In this document: positions 9,844 to 17,600 of the stretch, piece after piece | How positions within the stretch are numbered: position 1 is the stretch's first letter | How the letters are laid out: every line of letters begins with the position of its first letter | Assembly: GCF_013744875.1 (NCBI RefSeq) | Contig: NZ_CP059399.1 | Location: forward strand, 1,054,001 to 1,118,000 | Reading direction: 5' to 3' | Length of the DNA stretch: 64,000 bases | Source of the DNA: Nocardia huaxiensis | Lineage (GTDB): Bacteria; Actinomycetota; Actinomycetes; Mycobacteriales; Mycobacteriaceae | Translations under genes and position numbers: made by a program | Notes under the pieces: generated by a model | Seen by the model: only the letters and a program-made list of their open reading frames with translations | Database searches by the model: none | Told to the model about the DNA's origin: nothing

Positions 9844-10578
9844 GTGCCATCGACAGTGTCATCCCTCTGGTACGTCGACGCCCCCGATCCGGTCGCCGTG
9901 CTGCGCGAACACCCCGGGCCGGATCCCGAGGCCGCATGGGCGCTGGCGCGCCAGCTCAATCCCGGCCGCGATGTCGTCCCGGCCGCCTCCGGCACCATGA
10001 AGGTGTGGGCCGGGCCCGACCCCGAATCCGTCTACATCGGCTGCTATCCCGGCGTCACCGTGGTCTGCTCCACGCAGGCCGCGCTGCCGCGGCCCACGAA
10101 ACTGCCCGAGCTGCTGGTGCGTCCGCTCGCCTCCGAGCACACCTACCTGGTGGCCTACGACCTCTCGCTCGGCTGGGGCGCGTTCGCGCATTGGGAGCGT
10201 GGGGAATTCCGGCGCTCGTTCAGCTCGACCCGGGTGAACATCCTGGAGGACGAGGGGCTGCCGCTGGTGTGGGAGCGGTCCTACTGGGCGGGCGAGCATC
10301 CCATCGAACTCGCGCCGGGTGAACTGCCCGACCCGCAGCTGCTGCCCTTCGAGCCACCCGATTTCGCGGATGCCGCCAATGCCGAATGGCTCGGATTCCA
10401 TTACCGCGGCGAAGTTCCCGAGGATGCGCTGCGGCCCGAAGAGATTGCGGTGTGCGGGTTCTCGCTGTTCCCCAAGGGCGAGGCCCCGGTGCTGGAGAAA
10501 CCGGTGGAACCGCAGGTGGAACACAACGGCAAGCGCGGTTTGCTGCGCTGGCTGCGCGGCCGGGACCGAGTGTCCTGA
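9844..10578 (+). CDS. DUF6928-like protein of unknown function
   Basis: A 244-residue cytoplasmic-looking protein. It starts VPSTVSSLWYVDAPDPVAVL and continues with the extended AWALARQLNPGRDVVPA. It also contains DPESVYIGCYPGVTVVCS, HTYLVAYDLSLGWGAFAHWE and REPVSSTRVNIL-like strands (SFSSTRVNILEDEGLPL), and ends in a basic tail (KRGLLRWLRGRDRVS). The pattern of 'YIG.YPGV.VV' followed by a WG-(A/F)-FA.W.. strand matches my memory of DUF6928, seen across mycobacteria and nocardiae, but I could not check it. There are no membrane segments or catalytic motifs. The start is the GTG at 9844, 9 nt after GGGAGG; a GTG at 9835 is too close to that site. It sits between sepH and the convergent DUF2537 gene. 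Confidence 0.75.
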   Translation: MPSTVSSLWYVDAPDPVAVLREHPGPDPEAAWALARQLNPGRDVVPAASGTMKVWAGPDPESVYIGCYPGVTVVCSTQAALPRPTKLPELLVRPLASEHTYLVAYDLSLGWGAFAHWERGEFRRSFSSTRVNILEDEGLPLVWERSYWAGEHPIELAPGELPDPQLLPFEPPDFADAANAEWLGFHYRGEVPEDALRPEEIAVCGFSLFPKGEAPVLEKPVEPQVEHNGKRGLLRWLRGRDRVS

Positions 10579-10670
10579 ACGCTTCCGCCGTGCCCGGCCG
10601 GATATCGGCTGTGGCAGGGCGATTTCGGCCGAGCCGGGGCCGGTTCCCGGGAACCGGGTCGGGATGCGGG

Positions 10671-11015
10671 CTATCCCAGGGCAGCCAGGCCGCTGATGAG
10701 CAGGGCCAGCCAGCCCAGCGCCACGCCCGCGGTCAGGCCGATGATCACCCAGCGTGTCACCGGCGCGTAGCGCCAGCGCCACGCGGAGGGGGCCGCGCCG
10801 CCCACCGCGACCACGTTCACCAGCAGCGACAGCAGCGGATGCACCTCGGCCAGGGCCGCACCGAAGGCGTACACACCCGTGGCGGCCAGCAGCGCGACGA
10901 AGACGGACACGAAGACTCCGGTCGCCCACGGGGTGGGTTCGGAATAGCCGTATCCGTACGGCCCGTCCGGCGGATGCGTCACTGCGCTGGTCCTTTGCTG
11001 CCCTGCCGAGCTCAC
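10671..11015 (-). CDS. DUF2537 family small membrane protein
   Basis: A 114-residue integral membrane protein corresponding in position to M. tuberculosis Rv0882. After a 30-residue hydrophilic N-terminus (GYGYSEPTPWATG) it has three hydrophobic segments: VFVSVFVALLAATGVYAFGA, PLLSLLVNVVAVGGAAPSAW and VIIGLTAGVALGWLALLISG. Function is unknown. Its GTG start (11015) overlaps the TGA of the SpoU methyltransferase gene by 4 nt (GTGA), which implies translational coupling, and the same gene pair is conserved in mycobacteria. The link may be only positional. An ATG-free start and the lack of a separate ribosome site support the coupling reading. Confidence 0.8.
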   Translation of the reverse strand: MSSAGQQRTSAVTHPPDGPYGYGYSEPTPWATGVFVSVFVALLAATGVYAFGAALAEVHPLLSLLVNVVAVGGAAPSAWRWRYAPVTRWVIIGLTAGVALGWLALLISGLAALG

Positions 11016-11815
11016 TGGATGCGAACCCGTTCGTAGAACGCCATGGCGGCGGCGGTGGCCACATTAAGCGAATCGGTGCCCGGTGTCATGGGGATGCGCG
11101 CGCGAATATCGCTGGCCAGCATGGTTTCCTCGGTGAGGCCCGGACCTTCCGCGCCGAGCAGCAGGGCCGCCTTGGCGCCGGTCATGGCGGCGGCGAGGGT
11201 GTCCGCCTTCGGGTCCGGGGTGAGTGCGATGACCTGAAAACCCCTGTCGCGCAGCATATTCAAACCACCCGGCAGCGGCGGGAGAGTGGCGAAGGGGACC
11301 CGCAGCACATGTCCCATGGACACGCGCACCGCGCGCCGGTACAGCGGATCGGAGCAGCGGTCGCCGAACAGCACCGCGTCCGCGCCCAGCCCCGCGGCAT
11401 TGCGGAAGATCGACCCGATGTTCTCGTGGTCGTTCACGCCCTCGAGCACCGCGACCGTGCGCGCGTCCGCGAGCACCTCCTCGGCGGACAGCTCCGCCGG
11501 TCGCCGCGCCGCCGCCAGCACGCCCCGGTTCAGATGGAATCCGACCACCTCCGCCATCACCTCGGCGCTCGCGCAGTAGTACGGTACGTCCACGCCCGCG
11601 AGATCGTCCGCGAGTTGCTCGTACCGCTTGCGCACCCCCAGCAGCGCGAACGGCGCGAACCGGGACGCCAGCATGCGCTGCACGACCACCGTCCCCTCGG
11701 CGATGACCAGCCCTTTGCCGCCCGGCAGGTCGGGTCGCCGGTCGGCATTGTTGAGGTCGCGGAAGTCGGCGACCCGCGGATCCGCCGGGTCGTCGATCTC
11801 GATCACTTCAGCCAC
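11012..11815 (-). CDS. TrmH/SpoU family RNA 2'-O-methyltransferase
   Basis: A 267-residue SPOUT-class methyltransferase that uses S-adenosylmethionine to methylate the 2'-O of a nucleotide in tRNA or rRNA; the exact target is not evident. The C-terminal SPOUT domain shows all three family motifs: NDHENIGSIFRNAAGLG (motif 1, catalytic Arg), ALLLGAEGPGL (motif 2) and IPMTPGTDSLNVATAAAMAF (motif 3, the knot). The N-terminal 100 residues form the usual substrate-binding domain (GKGLVIAEGTVVVQRML, HLNRGVLAAARR). It corresponds to M. tuberculosis Rv0881. The start GTG 11815 has AGGA about 9 nt upstream. It is translationally coupled to the DUF2537 gene downstream. Confidence 0.92.
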   Translation of the reverse strand: MAEVIEIDDPADPRVADFRDLNNADRRPDLPGGKGLVIAEGTVVVQRMLASRFAPFALLGVRKRYEQLADDLAGVDVPYYCASAEVMAEVVGFHLNRGVLAAARRPAELSAEEVLADARTVAVLEGVNDHENIGSIFRNAAGLGADAVLFGDRCSDPLYRRAVRVSMGHVLRVPFATLPPLPGGLNMLRDRGFQVIALTPDPKADTLAAAMTGAKAALLLGAEGPGLTEETMLASDIRARIPMTPGTDSLNVATAAAMAFYERVRIQ

Positions 11816-11938
11816 GATGCTTCATCCTGCCGTCGTCGCTTCACACGCCCCGCCCCGGGCTGTGACACGCCGTGCGGTCGCAGGGCCTATGGTGATCAGG
11901 ACCCGATTCCCGTCATCGAACGACAGCGAGGACAGCGC

Positions 11939-12298
11939 ATGACCAAGCCCGTGATCGATATCTCCGAGGGCCCCGCCCCCACCGACCTGGTTATCGAGGA
12001 CCTCACGGTGGGCACCGGCGCCGAGGCCAAGCCGGGCGATCGCGTCGAGGTCCACTATGTCGGCGTCGAATACGGCACCACCGACGAATTCGACTCCTCC
12101 TGGAAGCGCGGCGAGTCCATCACCTTCCCCCTCGACGGCCTCATCCAGGGCTGGCAGGACGGCATCCCCGGCATGCGCGAGGGCGGCCGCCGCAAGCTCA
12201 CCATCCCCCCGCTGCAGGCCTACGGCCCCGCCGGCGCCGGCCACCCCCTCTCCGGCAAGACCCTGGTCTTCGTCATCGACCTCATCAAGGTCGGCTGA
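11939..12298 (+). CDS. FKBP-type peptidyl-prolyl cis-trans isomerase
   Basis: A 119-residue single-domain FKBP catalysing cis-trans isomerisation of proline peptide bonds. It has the whole fold: DLTVGTGAEAKPGDRVEVHY, the YGTTDEFDSSWKRGESITF strand-turn with the conserved FDSS, and FPLDGLIQGWQDGIPGMREG (the I/V-Q-GW-x-x-G hallmark). It ends with RRKLTIPPLQAYGPAGAG and KTLVFVIDLIKV. The length is that of a minimal FKBP12-like cytoplasmic enzyme with no signal peptide. The ATG at 11939 follows GCGAGGACAGCGC, a weak purine-rich site. It is divergent from the SpoU gene. The intergenic repeat begins 5 nt after its stop. Confidence 0.95.
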   Translation: MTKPVIDISEGPAPTDLVIEDLTVGTGAEAKPGDRVEVHYVGVEYGTTDEFDSSWKRGESITFPLDGLIQGWQDGIPGMREGGRRKLTIPPLQAYGPAGAGHPLSGKTLVFVIDLIKVG

Positions 12299-12302
12299 GA
12301 AA

Positions 12303-12594
12303 CCCAACTCTCGGGAGGGCTCAGGGGGCTCCGCCCCCCGAACCCCCGGGTAAGCCTCGTGCCCGCCGCGCACAACGCGCGGCGGGCACAGCCGTATAAG
12401 GAGAACGGCGCGGCCCGAAAGCGGGCCGCGCCGAAGGGGATTGAGGCAAGGTATCCCAGTCCACCCGCGCGCGGGGGACGCCCAAGTCATTGGGGGTTCG
12501 GGGGCGGAGCCCCTGAGGGCCTCCCTGGGAGTGGGGAAGCCCATGTTGTTGGGGGTTCGGGGGCGGAGCCCCTGAGAGGTCCCGGAGAGTTGGG
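12303..12594. repeat. GC-rich intergenic repeat: one inverted and two direct copies
   Basis: A core of about 35-45 nt containing the string GGGGGTTCGGGGGCGGAGCC occurs three times between the FKBP and RDD genes. The copy at 12303-12347 is inverted relative to copies at 12492-12536 and 12551-12594. The outer two (12303-12347 and 12551-12594) are near-perfect inverted repeats, including flanks CCCAACTCTC and GAGAGTTGGG, so the whole 290-nt spacer could fold back on itself. The inner two are direct repeats with similar upstream flanks (CCCAAGTCATT and CCCATGTTGTT). The placement between convergent genes suggests a bidirectional terminator or a dispersed extragenic repeat. Confidence 0.8.
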
Positions 12595-12598
12595 CTAC

Positions 12599-13210
12599 TC
12601 AGACCTTGACGACGATCGTGTTCATGATCTTGTCGGCGAAGGTCTGCTTCTTGGGGTCCCAGATGGGCCAGAGGTAGCCGATGTAGCAGGGGAGGCTGTC
12701 GACGATGTGGCAGAGGCGGCGGAGGAAGGCGTAGCCGAAGCCGAGGGGTTGGCCGTCGGCTTCGCGGATCAGGCGGATGCCCACCATTTTCTTGCCGGGG
12801 GTTTGGCCGGTTTTGCCTTCGAGGTAGATGAAGTAGAGGCCGGCGGCGAAGGCTACGAGGCCGGCGAGGACGATCAGCAGGATGCCGAGGCCGGAGAGGC
12901 TGCCGGTGCAGGAGCTGCTGTAGTAGCCGGGGCCTTCGTCGACCACGCAGTCGCTGTCCTCGAAGCCGAGGATGAAGGCGAGGGCGTAGAGGATGCCGGC
13001 GGGGATGCCGATGATCAGGCCGTCGATCAGGAAGCCGCCCACTCGGGTCAGCCAGCCGGCGTAGGGCGGGCTGACCCATGAGCGCTGATTGGGGTCGGGG
13101 GCGCCGTAACCCGTTGGGGGCGGCGGATATCCGGGCTGGGATTGTGGGTAGCCGCCCTGCTGCGGGTATCCGCCGGGCGGCTGCGAGTACGGATCGTTCG
13201 GGTTGCTCAT
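12599..13210 (-). CDS. RDD family membrane protein
   Basis: A 203-residue membrane protein of unknown role. The N-terminal 60 residues are a Pro/Gly/Tyr/Gln-rich tract (NDPYSQPPGGYPQQGGYPQ, GYPPPPTGYGAPDP), probably disordered and cytoplasmic. The RDD domain follows: WLTRVGGFLIDGLIIGIPAG (first helix with the family's Asp), a loop with a Cys pair (DSDCVVDEG and SSCTGS), ILLIVLAGLVAFAAGLYFIY, then GKTGQTPGKKMVGIRLI (the conserved TPGK-G-RL signature) and RRLCHIVDSLPCYIGYLW. The start at 13210 has GGAGAAACCC just upstream; longer in-frame starts give unrelated sequence. It is separated from its convergent neighbour FKBP by the repeat spacer. Confidence 0.87.
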   Translation of the reverse strand: MSNPNDPYSQPPGGYPQQGGYPQSQPGYPPPPTGYGAPDPNQRSWVSPPYAGWLTRVGGFLIDGLIIGIPAGILYALAFILGFEDSDCVVDEGPGYYSSSCTGSLSGLGILLIVLAGLVAFAAGLYFIYLEGKTGQTPGKKMVGIRLIREADGQPLGFGYAFLRRLCHIVDSLPCYIGYLWPIWDPKKQTFADKIMNTIVVKV

Positions 13211-13287
13211 GGGTTTCTCCGATGCGAACTCGGTGGTACTGCATCCCGATTGTCCGCGCGACCCGCCGAATCCGCGCTGGAAACGGG

Positions 13288-13575
13288 CTAACCCACCACG
13301 GCATTCATGATCGTGCCCGCACTGGTCGCCGTCGCGCCGCCGATCATGGCATTGGCCACCATCTTCGGTGAAGCGGACCCTCCGCCCCATTTCTCCCAGG
13401 CGAATCGACCGCCGCCGTAGGTGATGGCCGCGATGCCCGACATCTGGGCGAACCAGGTGAAGTAGCGGAACATCTTCATCATTTTGTCGGCCATGGGCGG
13501 GGTTTCCGCGGTGGGGTTGCCGATCTGGGCTAGCACCGTGCCATACATGTCATGCGCGGCAAGCATCATGCTCAC
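13288..13575 (-). CDS. Small two-helix membrane protein of unknown function
   Basis: A 95-residue protein with no recognised domain. Hydrophilic N-terminal residues (MSMMLAAHDMYGTVLAQIGN) lead to KMMKMFRYFTWFAQMSGIAA-ITYGGGRFAWEKWG, one helix ending at aromatic residues. A Gly/Ala-rich second helix follows (VANAMIGGATATSAGTIMNA). The size, the two helices and the short Gly-rich linker resemble VirB2/TrbC-like pilins or holin-like proteins, but no secretion or phage gene is nearby, so that is only a structural comparison. GGAGAGGAAA lies 7 nt before the GTG at 13575 and supports translation. It is encoded on the same strand as the RDD protein (77 nt) and the YhgE-like protein (102 nt), all membrane-related. 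Confidence 0.65.
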   Translation of the reverse strand: MSMMLAAHDMYGTVLAQIGNPTAETPPMADKMMKMFRYFTWFAQMSGIAAITYGGGRFAWEKWGGGSASPKMVANAMIGGATATSAGTIMNAVVG

Positions 13576-13677
13576 GATCGTTTCCTCTCCGGTACCGAGT
13601 GGCGCAGATGGTGAAAACGGGTCGATTAGAGCAATTCGGGCATCATTTTAGCCCGGCGAACCGCCGAATGTTGCTGA

Positions 13678-14838
13678 TTATTTGCGAACGATATCGACCG
13701 GATCGGTCAGCGCGGTCGCGATCACCGACTGCACCGGCGCACTGCGCGCCGGGATCGTATTCAGCGCCTGATTGGCCTGGTTGCCCAAGGTCGTGGTCAC
13801 CGACTGCAACTGCGTCACGCCATTGGTGAGCGCCGTCATGGCCGTCAGCAGCTGCGTCCCGGCCTGATCGGCAATGCTCGGAATGCTCTCGGCCAGCGCC
13901 GCGCCCTGATTCAGCTGCGCCGCCGCATCCCCGAGCCGGCTCGCCGCATCCCGCAGCAGCTGCCCGACCTGCGTGTCGTCGGTGACCGCGGTCCCGGTGA
14001 GCTCGCCGAACCCGGCCAACTGCCCGGTGGCCTGCCCCGCGAGGGTCTGCAATCCCTCCAGCTGCGCGATCACATTCGCCAGCTGCGGATCGTTCGCGAA
14101 CGGCAACCCGCGCAGCAGTGGCAGCACGATGTTCAGCCCATTGCTCAGCCCATTGGCCGTGGCGGAGATCTGCCCGATCGTCACCCCGGTCGAATCCAGG
14201 GCCGTGGCAAGCTGATTCGCCTGCGTGGTGGCCGCCGACAGCGTGGCGTTCAGCGCGTCGATGCCCGAAGTCAATTGGCTCGCACCGGATTTCGCCTGCT
14301 CCAGGAACGCCAGCATTTGATCCGCCCCGCCCTGGAACTGCCCGGCCCCCTCGGCCGCCGCGTTCACCCCGGCGCTGAGCAGCTGCGAGGTGAACGCCAC
14401 CTGCGAAATCGACCCGCGCGCACTGTTCATGGTGGCGAACAGCGAATCCAGCCCGGCCGCGCTGATCCGCCGCGTCACCTCGTTGACTGCGTCGTTCACC
14501 AGATACGGATCGGCCCGGTCATTGGTGGCCACGGTGACCTGTGCCCGCTGCGGCTGGTCGGTGGCCAGCGAGGTGATCGAACTCGACAGATCGGTGGGCA
14601 GCGTGATGACCGCCGCGTAATCCCCGGTGCTGGCCTCGTCGACCACATCCCACTCCCGGGTTCCGCTGTCCTGCAGGGCTTTCACGATCTTCTCGCCCAT
14701 CGGCCCGGTGTCGCCGTTGATCAGCGCCACTCCGCTGGGCGCGTCGGCCGCCCAGCGCAGATAACCGACGGCGCCCGCGCCGATCGCGGCTGCCACGAGC
14801 AGCACCAACAGGGCCCAGCGGGTACGTTTTCCGGTCAC
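13678..14838 (-). CDS. YhgE/Pip-like protein lacking the C-terminal membrane domain
   Basis: A 386-residue envelope protein. One N-terminal membrane anchor (WALLVLLVAAAIGAGAVGYL) is followed by the YhgE/Pip N-terminal domain: GVALINGDTGPMGEKIVKAL, STGDYAAVITLPTDLSSSIT and VNDAVNEVTRRISAAGLDSL. About 230 residues rich in Ala, Gln, Leu, Thr and Asn come next and should form long helices or coiled coil (GASQLTSGIDALNATLSAAT, GDAAAQLNQGAALAESIPSI). Family members I know have about 600-700 residues and end in five or six membrane helices of ABC-2 type. Here the protein stops at VIATALTDPVDIVRK, just where that domain should begin. Nothing downstream encodes the missing helices, so it is either a natural short form or truncated. 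Function of the family is unsettled (phage infection, export). Confidence 0.78.
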   Translation of the reverse strand: MTGKRTRWALLVLLVAAAIGAGAVGYLRWAADAPSGVALINGDTGPMGEKIVKALQDSGTREWDVVDEASTGDYAAVITLPTDLSSSITSLATDQPQRAQVTVATNDRADPYLVNDAVNEVTRRISAAGLDSLFATMNSARGSISQVAFTSQLLSAGVNAAAEGAGQFQGGADQMLAFLEQAKSGASQLTSGIDALNATLSAATTQANQLATALDSTGVTIGQISATANGLSNGLNIVLPLLRGLPFANDPQLANVIAQLEGLQTLAGQATGQLAGFGELTGTAVTDDTQVGQLLRDAASRLGDAAAQLNQGAALAESIPSIADQAGTQLLTAMTALTNGVTQLQSVTTTLGNQANQALNTIPARSAPVQSVIATALTDPVDIVRK

Positions 14839-14918
14839 CTTTGAGACCGTACGGGTATGGATTGGCGCGAGCGTTGGCGTTTCTCTGAGAGTTCCATAAA
14901 ACGCGGCGCGGCGCGGGG

Positions 14919-16310
14919 TCAGGCGTGCCGCAAATCGATCGGCTCGGTCGCAGGCGCGCTGCGATCCGGCAGCACCAGTACCAGCCGTACGCCGCCCAGA
15001 TTGCCGTCGTCGAAATAGGCTCGGCCGCCGTGCAATTGGGCCTGCTGTGCGACCAGCGCCAACCCCAGTCCGGAACCACCCTTGCTGGCCCGGCTGCCCC
15101 GGAAGAAGCGTTCGAACACCGCCCGCCGTTCTCCGGGCGGAATGCCGACGCCATTGTCGTCGACGGATATGACGATGTACCCGTTGGGATCTCGATGCGC
15201 CGACAGCAGCGCCTCGGTGGCCCGGCCGTGCCGCGCGGAGTTGGTGAGCGCATTGTCGACGGCCAGCCGCAGCCCGGTGGGCAGCCCGCGCGTCACGAGT
15301 TCGGAGCCGACGTTCAAGCGCACCTTGAGATCCGGGAAGTGCCGCATGGCATCGTGCGCGGCGGCATCGCAGAGCTCGGCCACATCGGTTTCCACGTGAT
15401 CGCGTTCGCTGGTGAGGTCGCCGCGCGCCAGCCGCTCGAGTGCCGACAGCGTCGATTCCACCCGATTCTGGCCGCGGTGCAGGTCTTCCAGGATCTCGGT
15501 GCGCTGCGCCTCGTCCAGCTGGAGCGTGCGCATGACTTCCAGATCGGTGCGCATGGCGGTGAGCGGGGTGCGCAGCTCGTGCGCGGAGACGGCGGCGAAA
15601 TCGCGGGCGGTCTCGAGGGCGGCGGCGGTCTGCGCCTGCGCGCGATCCAGCCGCTCCAGCATCATATTGACGGCTTCGGCGAGTTTCTCCGCCTCGCGCA
15701 CGCCCGAACCGTCAACGGGCAGTGGGGTTCCCGAGTCTCCGGCGGGATCGCGCTGATCCACCTGCCGGGTGAGGCTCACGATGGGCCGCACCGCGCGCCC
15801 GCCGAACAGCCAGCCCAGTCCGGCGGCGGCGGCCACCGCGGCGGCGGCCGCCAGCATGACCCAGCGTCGCTGCGCCGCCGTCTGCGCCTCGGTCTGTGTG
15901 GTCGAGATGCCCAGTGACACAACGCGTCCCGCGGGCTGATTCTCGGTGGTGGTGAGCACCCGGTAGGTGTCGCCGTTCACGGTGACGGTGTGATTGCCGA
16001 CCGGCAGCGGCGGCAGCTGTACCTTGGTGCTGGCCAGCGACCCGTCCGCGTTGCGCACGGTCATGGCCATATTGTCCTGCGGTAGCACGCCGAGGATGGT
16101 CACCGCGATGACCGGTTCGATCATGGTGAGCTGCGAGGCCACCCGCAGCTGCTGATCGGCCTGCGCCAGATTGTTGCGCTCGATGGCGGTCACGGTGACC
16201 CAGCTCAGTGCCGCCACAATGATTGTCGCGCCCAGGGCGGCGGCCGCCGCGACGCGGGTCCGCAGGGAATAGGAGCGCCGCCGCCGGCCGGTTTTCTCGG
16301 AAACGATCAT
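14919..16310 (-). CDS. prrB: Two-component sensor histidine kinase PrrB
   Basis: A 463-residue membrane sensor kinase that phosphorylates PrrA. Order: first membrane helix (AAAAALGATIIVAALSWVTV, about residues 17-36); an extracytoplasmic sensor of about 120 residues; second helix (VMLAAAAAVAAAAGLGWLFG); HAMP (GRAVRPIVSLTRQVDQRDPA); DHp with the phospho-acceptor in AVSAHELRTPLTAMRTDLEV; and an ATPase domain with the N-box LRLAVDNALTNSARHG, G1 DDNGVGIPPGE and G2 GGSGLGLALVAQQAQLHGG. The H-box and the ATPase end match mycobacterial PrrB (Rv0902c) as I remember it. GGGAG lies upstream of the ATG at 16310. The gap to prrA is 40 nt, so they form one operon in the order prrA-prrB. In M. tuberculosis the system is essential and responds to nitrogen, oxygen and host cues. 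Confidence 0.92.
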   Translation of the reverse strand: MIVSEKTGRRRRSYSLRTRVAAAAALGATIIVAALSWVTVTAIERNNLAQADQQLRVASQLTMIEPVIAVTILGVLPQDNMAMTVRNADGSLASTKVQLPPLPVGNHTVTVNGDTYRVLTTTENQPAGRVVSLGISTTQTEAQTAAQRRWVMLAAAAAVAAAAGLGWLFGGRAVRPIVSLTRQVDQRDPAGDSGTPLPVDGSGVREAEKLAEAVNMMLERLDRAQAQTAAALETARDFAAVSAHELRTPLTAMRTDLEVMRTLQLDEAQRTEILEDLHRGQNRVESTLSALERLARGDLTSERDHVETDVAELCDAAAHDAMRHFPDLKVRLNVGSELVTRGLPTGLRLAVDNALTNSARHGRATEALLSAHRDPNGYIVISVDDNGVGIPPGERRAVFERFFRGSRASKGGSGLGLALVAQQAQLHGGRAYFDDGNLGGVRLVLVLPDRSAPATEPIDLRHA

Positions 16311-16350
16311 GGCCGCGTCTCCCTCAGCGTGAAATCACCTGTGGTGTCGT

Positions 16351-17067
16351 TCATTTCGGTGCGCGCAGCACGAATCCCACCCCGCGGATGGTGTGCAGCA
16401 GGCGCGGGGTTCCGTCCACCTCGAGTTTGCGCCGCAAATAACCCACGAATACGTCGACCACATTCGTATCGGCGGCGAAGTCGTAGCCCCACACCAATTC
16501 CAGCAGCCGTTCCCGGCTCAGCACCACGCCGGCACTGCGCGCCAATGTGGACAGCAACTCGAATTCTCTTTTGGTGAGCTCGATTTCGTGCCCGTTCAGC
16601 AGTGCGCGATATCCGGCCACATCAACGTTCAACGGGCCCACGCTGATCGCGCCGGGAATGGCGGTGGCGGGGGTGTCGGTGCGCCGGCGCAGCAGTGCCT
16701 TGATCCGCGCCACGAGTTCGGCCAGCACGAACGGTTTCACGAGATAGTCGTCGGCCCCGGACTCCAGTCCGGCGATGCGATCGTCCACCGAACTGCGCGC
16801 CGACAGCACACAGATCGGCACCTCGTTGCCCATGGCCCGCAGGGCCGTGACCACGCCCGCGCCGTCCAGTACCGGCATGTTCATATCGAGCACCACGGCA
16901 TCGGGCGACTGCTCGTTGACACACTTGAGTGCCGCCCCGCCGTCGCGGGCGATCAGCACCTTGAATCCGGACAGCCGGAGCCCGCGCTCGACCGACGCGA
17001 GCACATCCTCGTCGTCATCGACGACCAGGACAGTGGGTAGCTCACCGCGTTCGACCACGGGCTCCAT
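16351..17067 (-). CDS. prrA: Response regulator PrrA (OmpR/PhoB type)
   Basis: A 238-residue DNA-binding response regulator partnered with PrrB. The receiver domain shows the acidic cluster [18 protein letters not shown], the phosphorylated Asp in [13 protein letters not shown], the switch residue region [12 protein letters not shown] and the Lys in [20 protein letters not shown]. The winged-helix domain follows ([65 protein letters not shown]). It matches M. tuberculosis PrrA (Rv0903c) in length and motifs. The start at 17067 gives [19 protein letters not shown]; longer frames upstream overlap the hemophore-like gene and are not receiver sequence. Only 16 nt separate it from that gene, so the three may be co-transcribed. 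Confidence 0.93.
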   Translation of the reverse strand: MEPVVERGELPTVLVVDDDEDVLASVERGLRLSGFKVLIARDGGAALKCVNEQSPDAVVLDMNMPVLDGAGVVTALRAMGNEVPICVLSARSSVDDRIAGLESGADDYLVKPFVLAELVARIKALLRRRTDTPATAIPGAISVGPLNVDVAGYRALLNGHEIELTKREFELLSTLARSAGVVLSRERLLELVWGYDFAADTNVVDVFVGYLRRKLEVDGTPRLLHTIRGVGFVLRAPK

Positions 17068-17083
17068 TATCGCTGCCGCCGCC

Positions 17084-17467
17084 TCAGTAGTTGTGGCAGG
17101 AGTCGGCGACCTGCTGGATCGCGGCGGCGATTCCGGCATTGGCGTTGGCGTTGGCCTGATCCGCGACACCCGGGTTGTCGCGCAGGTACGCCTGGAATTC
17201 GGCCTGGCGCTGCTCGACCGGCTGCTCGAACTTGGCCTGCAGTTCGGCCTTCTGCGCGGGGTTCTGGTCGAGGATCGAGGCCAGGGCGGGCGCCTTGTCG
17301 TGCAGGGCGGCATCCACCTGCGCGAAGCTGCACGTCGAATTCAGTAGCGGGGCAGCCATATCCAGTGGGCTGGCGGAGGCCGTGGCCGGCACCAGGGCCA
17401 GCGCGACGGTGGCCAGCGCGCCGGCTCCGAGGGCGGCACCGAACCGGCGATTACGGACGAAACTCAT
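17084..17467 (-). CDS. Secreted hemophore-related (MHB-like) protein
   Basis: A 127-residue exported protein. The signal peptide [31 protein letters not shown] is followed by a helical mature domain: [20 protein letters not shown], then [31 protein letters not shown], and a second Cys near the end (VADSCHNY). The two cysteines bracketing a helical bundle, and the 'C-S-F/Y-x-Q-V-x-x-A-L' entry, are typical of the mycobacterial haem-binding/hemophore-related family (Rv0203-like). A role in haem or hydrophobic ligand capture at the envelope is inferred. The start at 17467 has GAAAGG upstream; an ATG at 17482 would add five residues. It lies 16 nt upstream of prrA. Confidence 0.82.
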   Translation of the reverse strand: MSFVRNRRFGAALGAGALATVALALVPATASASPLDMAAPLLNSTCSFAQVDAALHDKAPALASILDQNPAQKAELQAKFEQPVEQRQAEFQAYLRDNPGVADQANANANAGIAAAIQQVADSCHNY

Positions 17468-17600
17468 GCATCGACCTTTCATCAGGGGCCCAAGTCGATT
17501 GGGCGGCGCGGATCCCGCGATCCGCGCCCGCCCGACGCTAAAGCACCCGCTTGGGATGGCGATGAACGATGTCTGAGAACTTTGTGAGGGCGGTGCGCGG

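Noticed and set aside
10754..12298. A 514-codon plus-strand frame ending in the FKBP
   Set aside because: Only the last 119 codons are FKBP. The rest is antisense to the SpoU and DUF2537 genes and has no protein-like features, so the start at 11939 was used.
12481..12576. Tandem repeats resembling the beginning of a CRISPR array
   Set aside because: Only two direct copies with similar 'spacers', an inverted third copy and no cas genes; it is an extragenic repeat.
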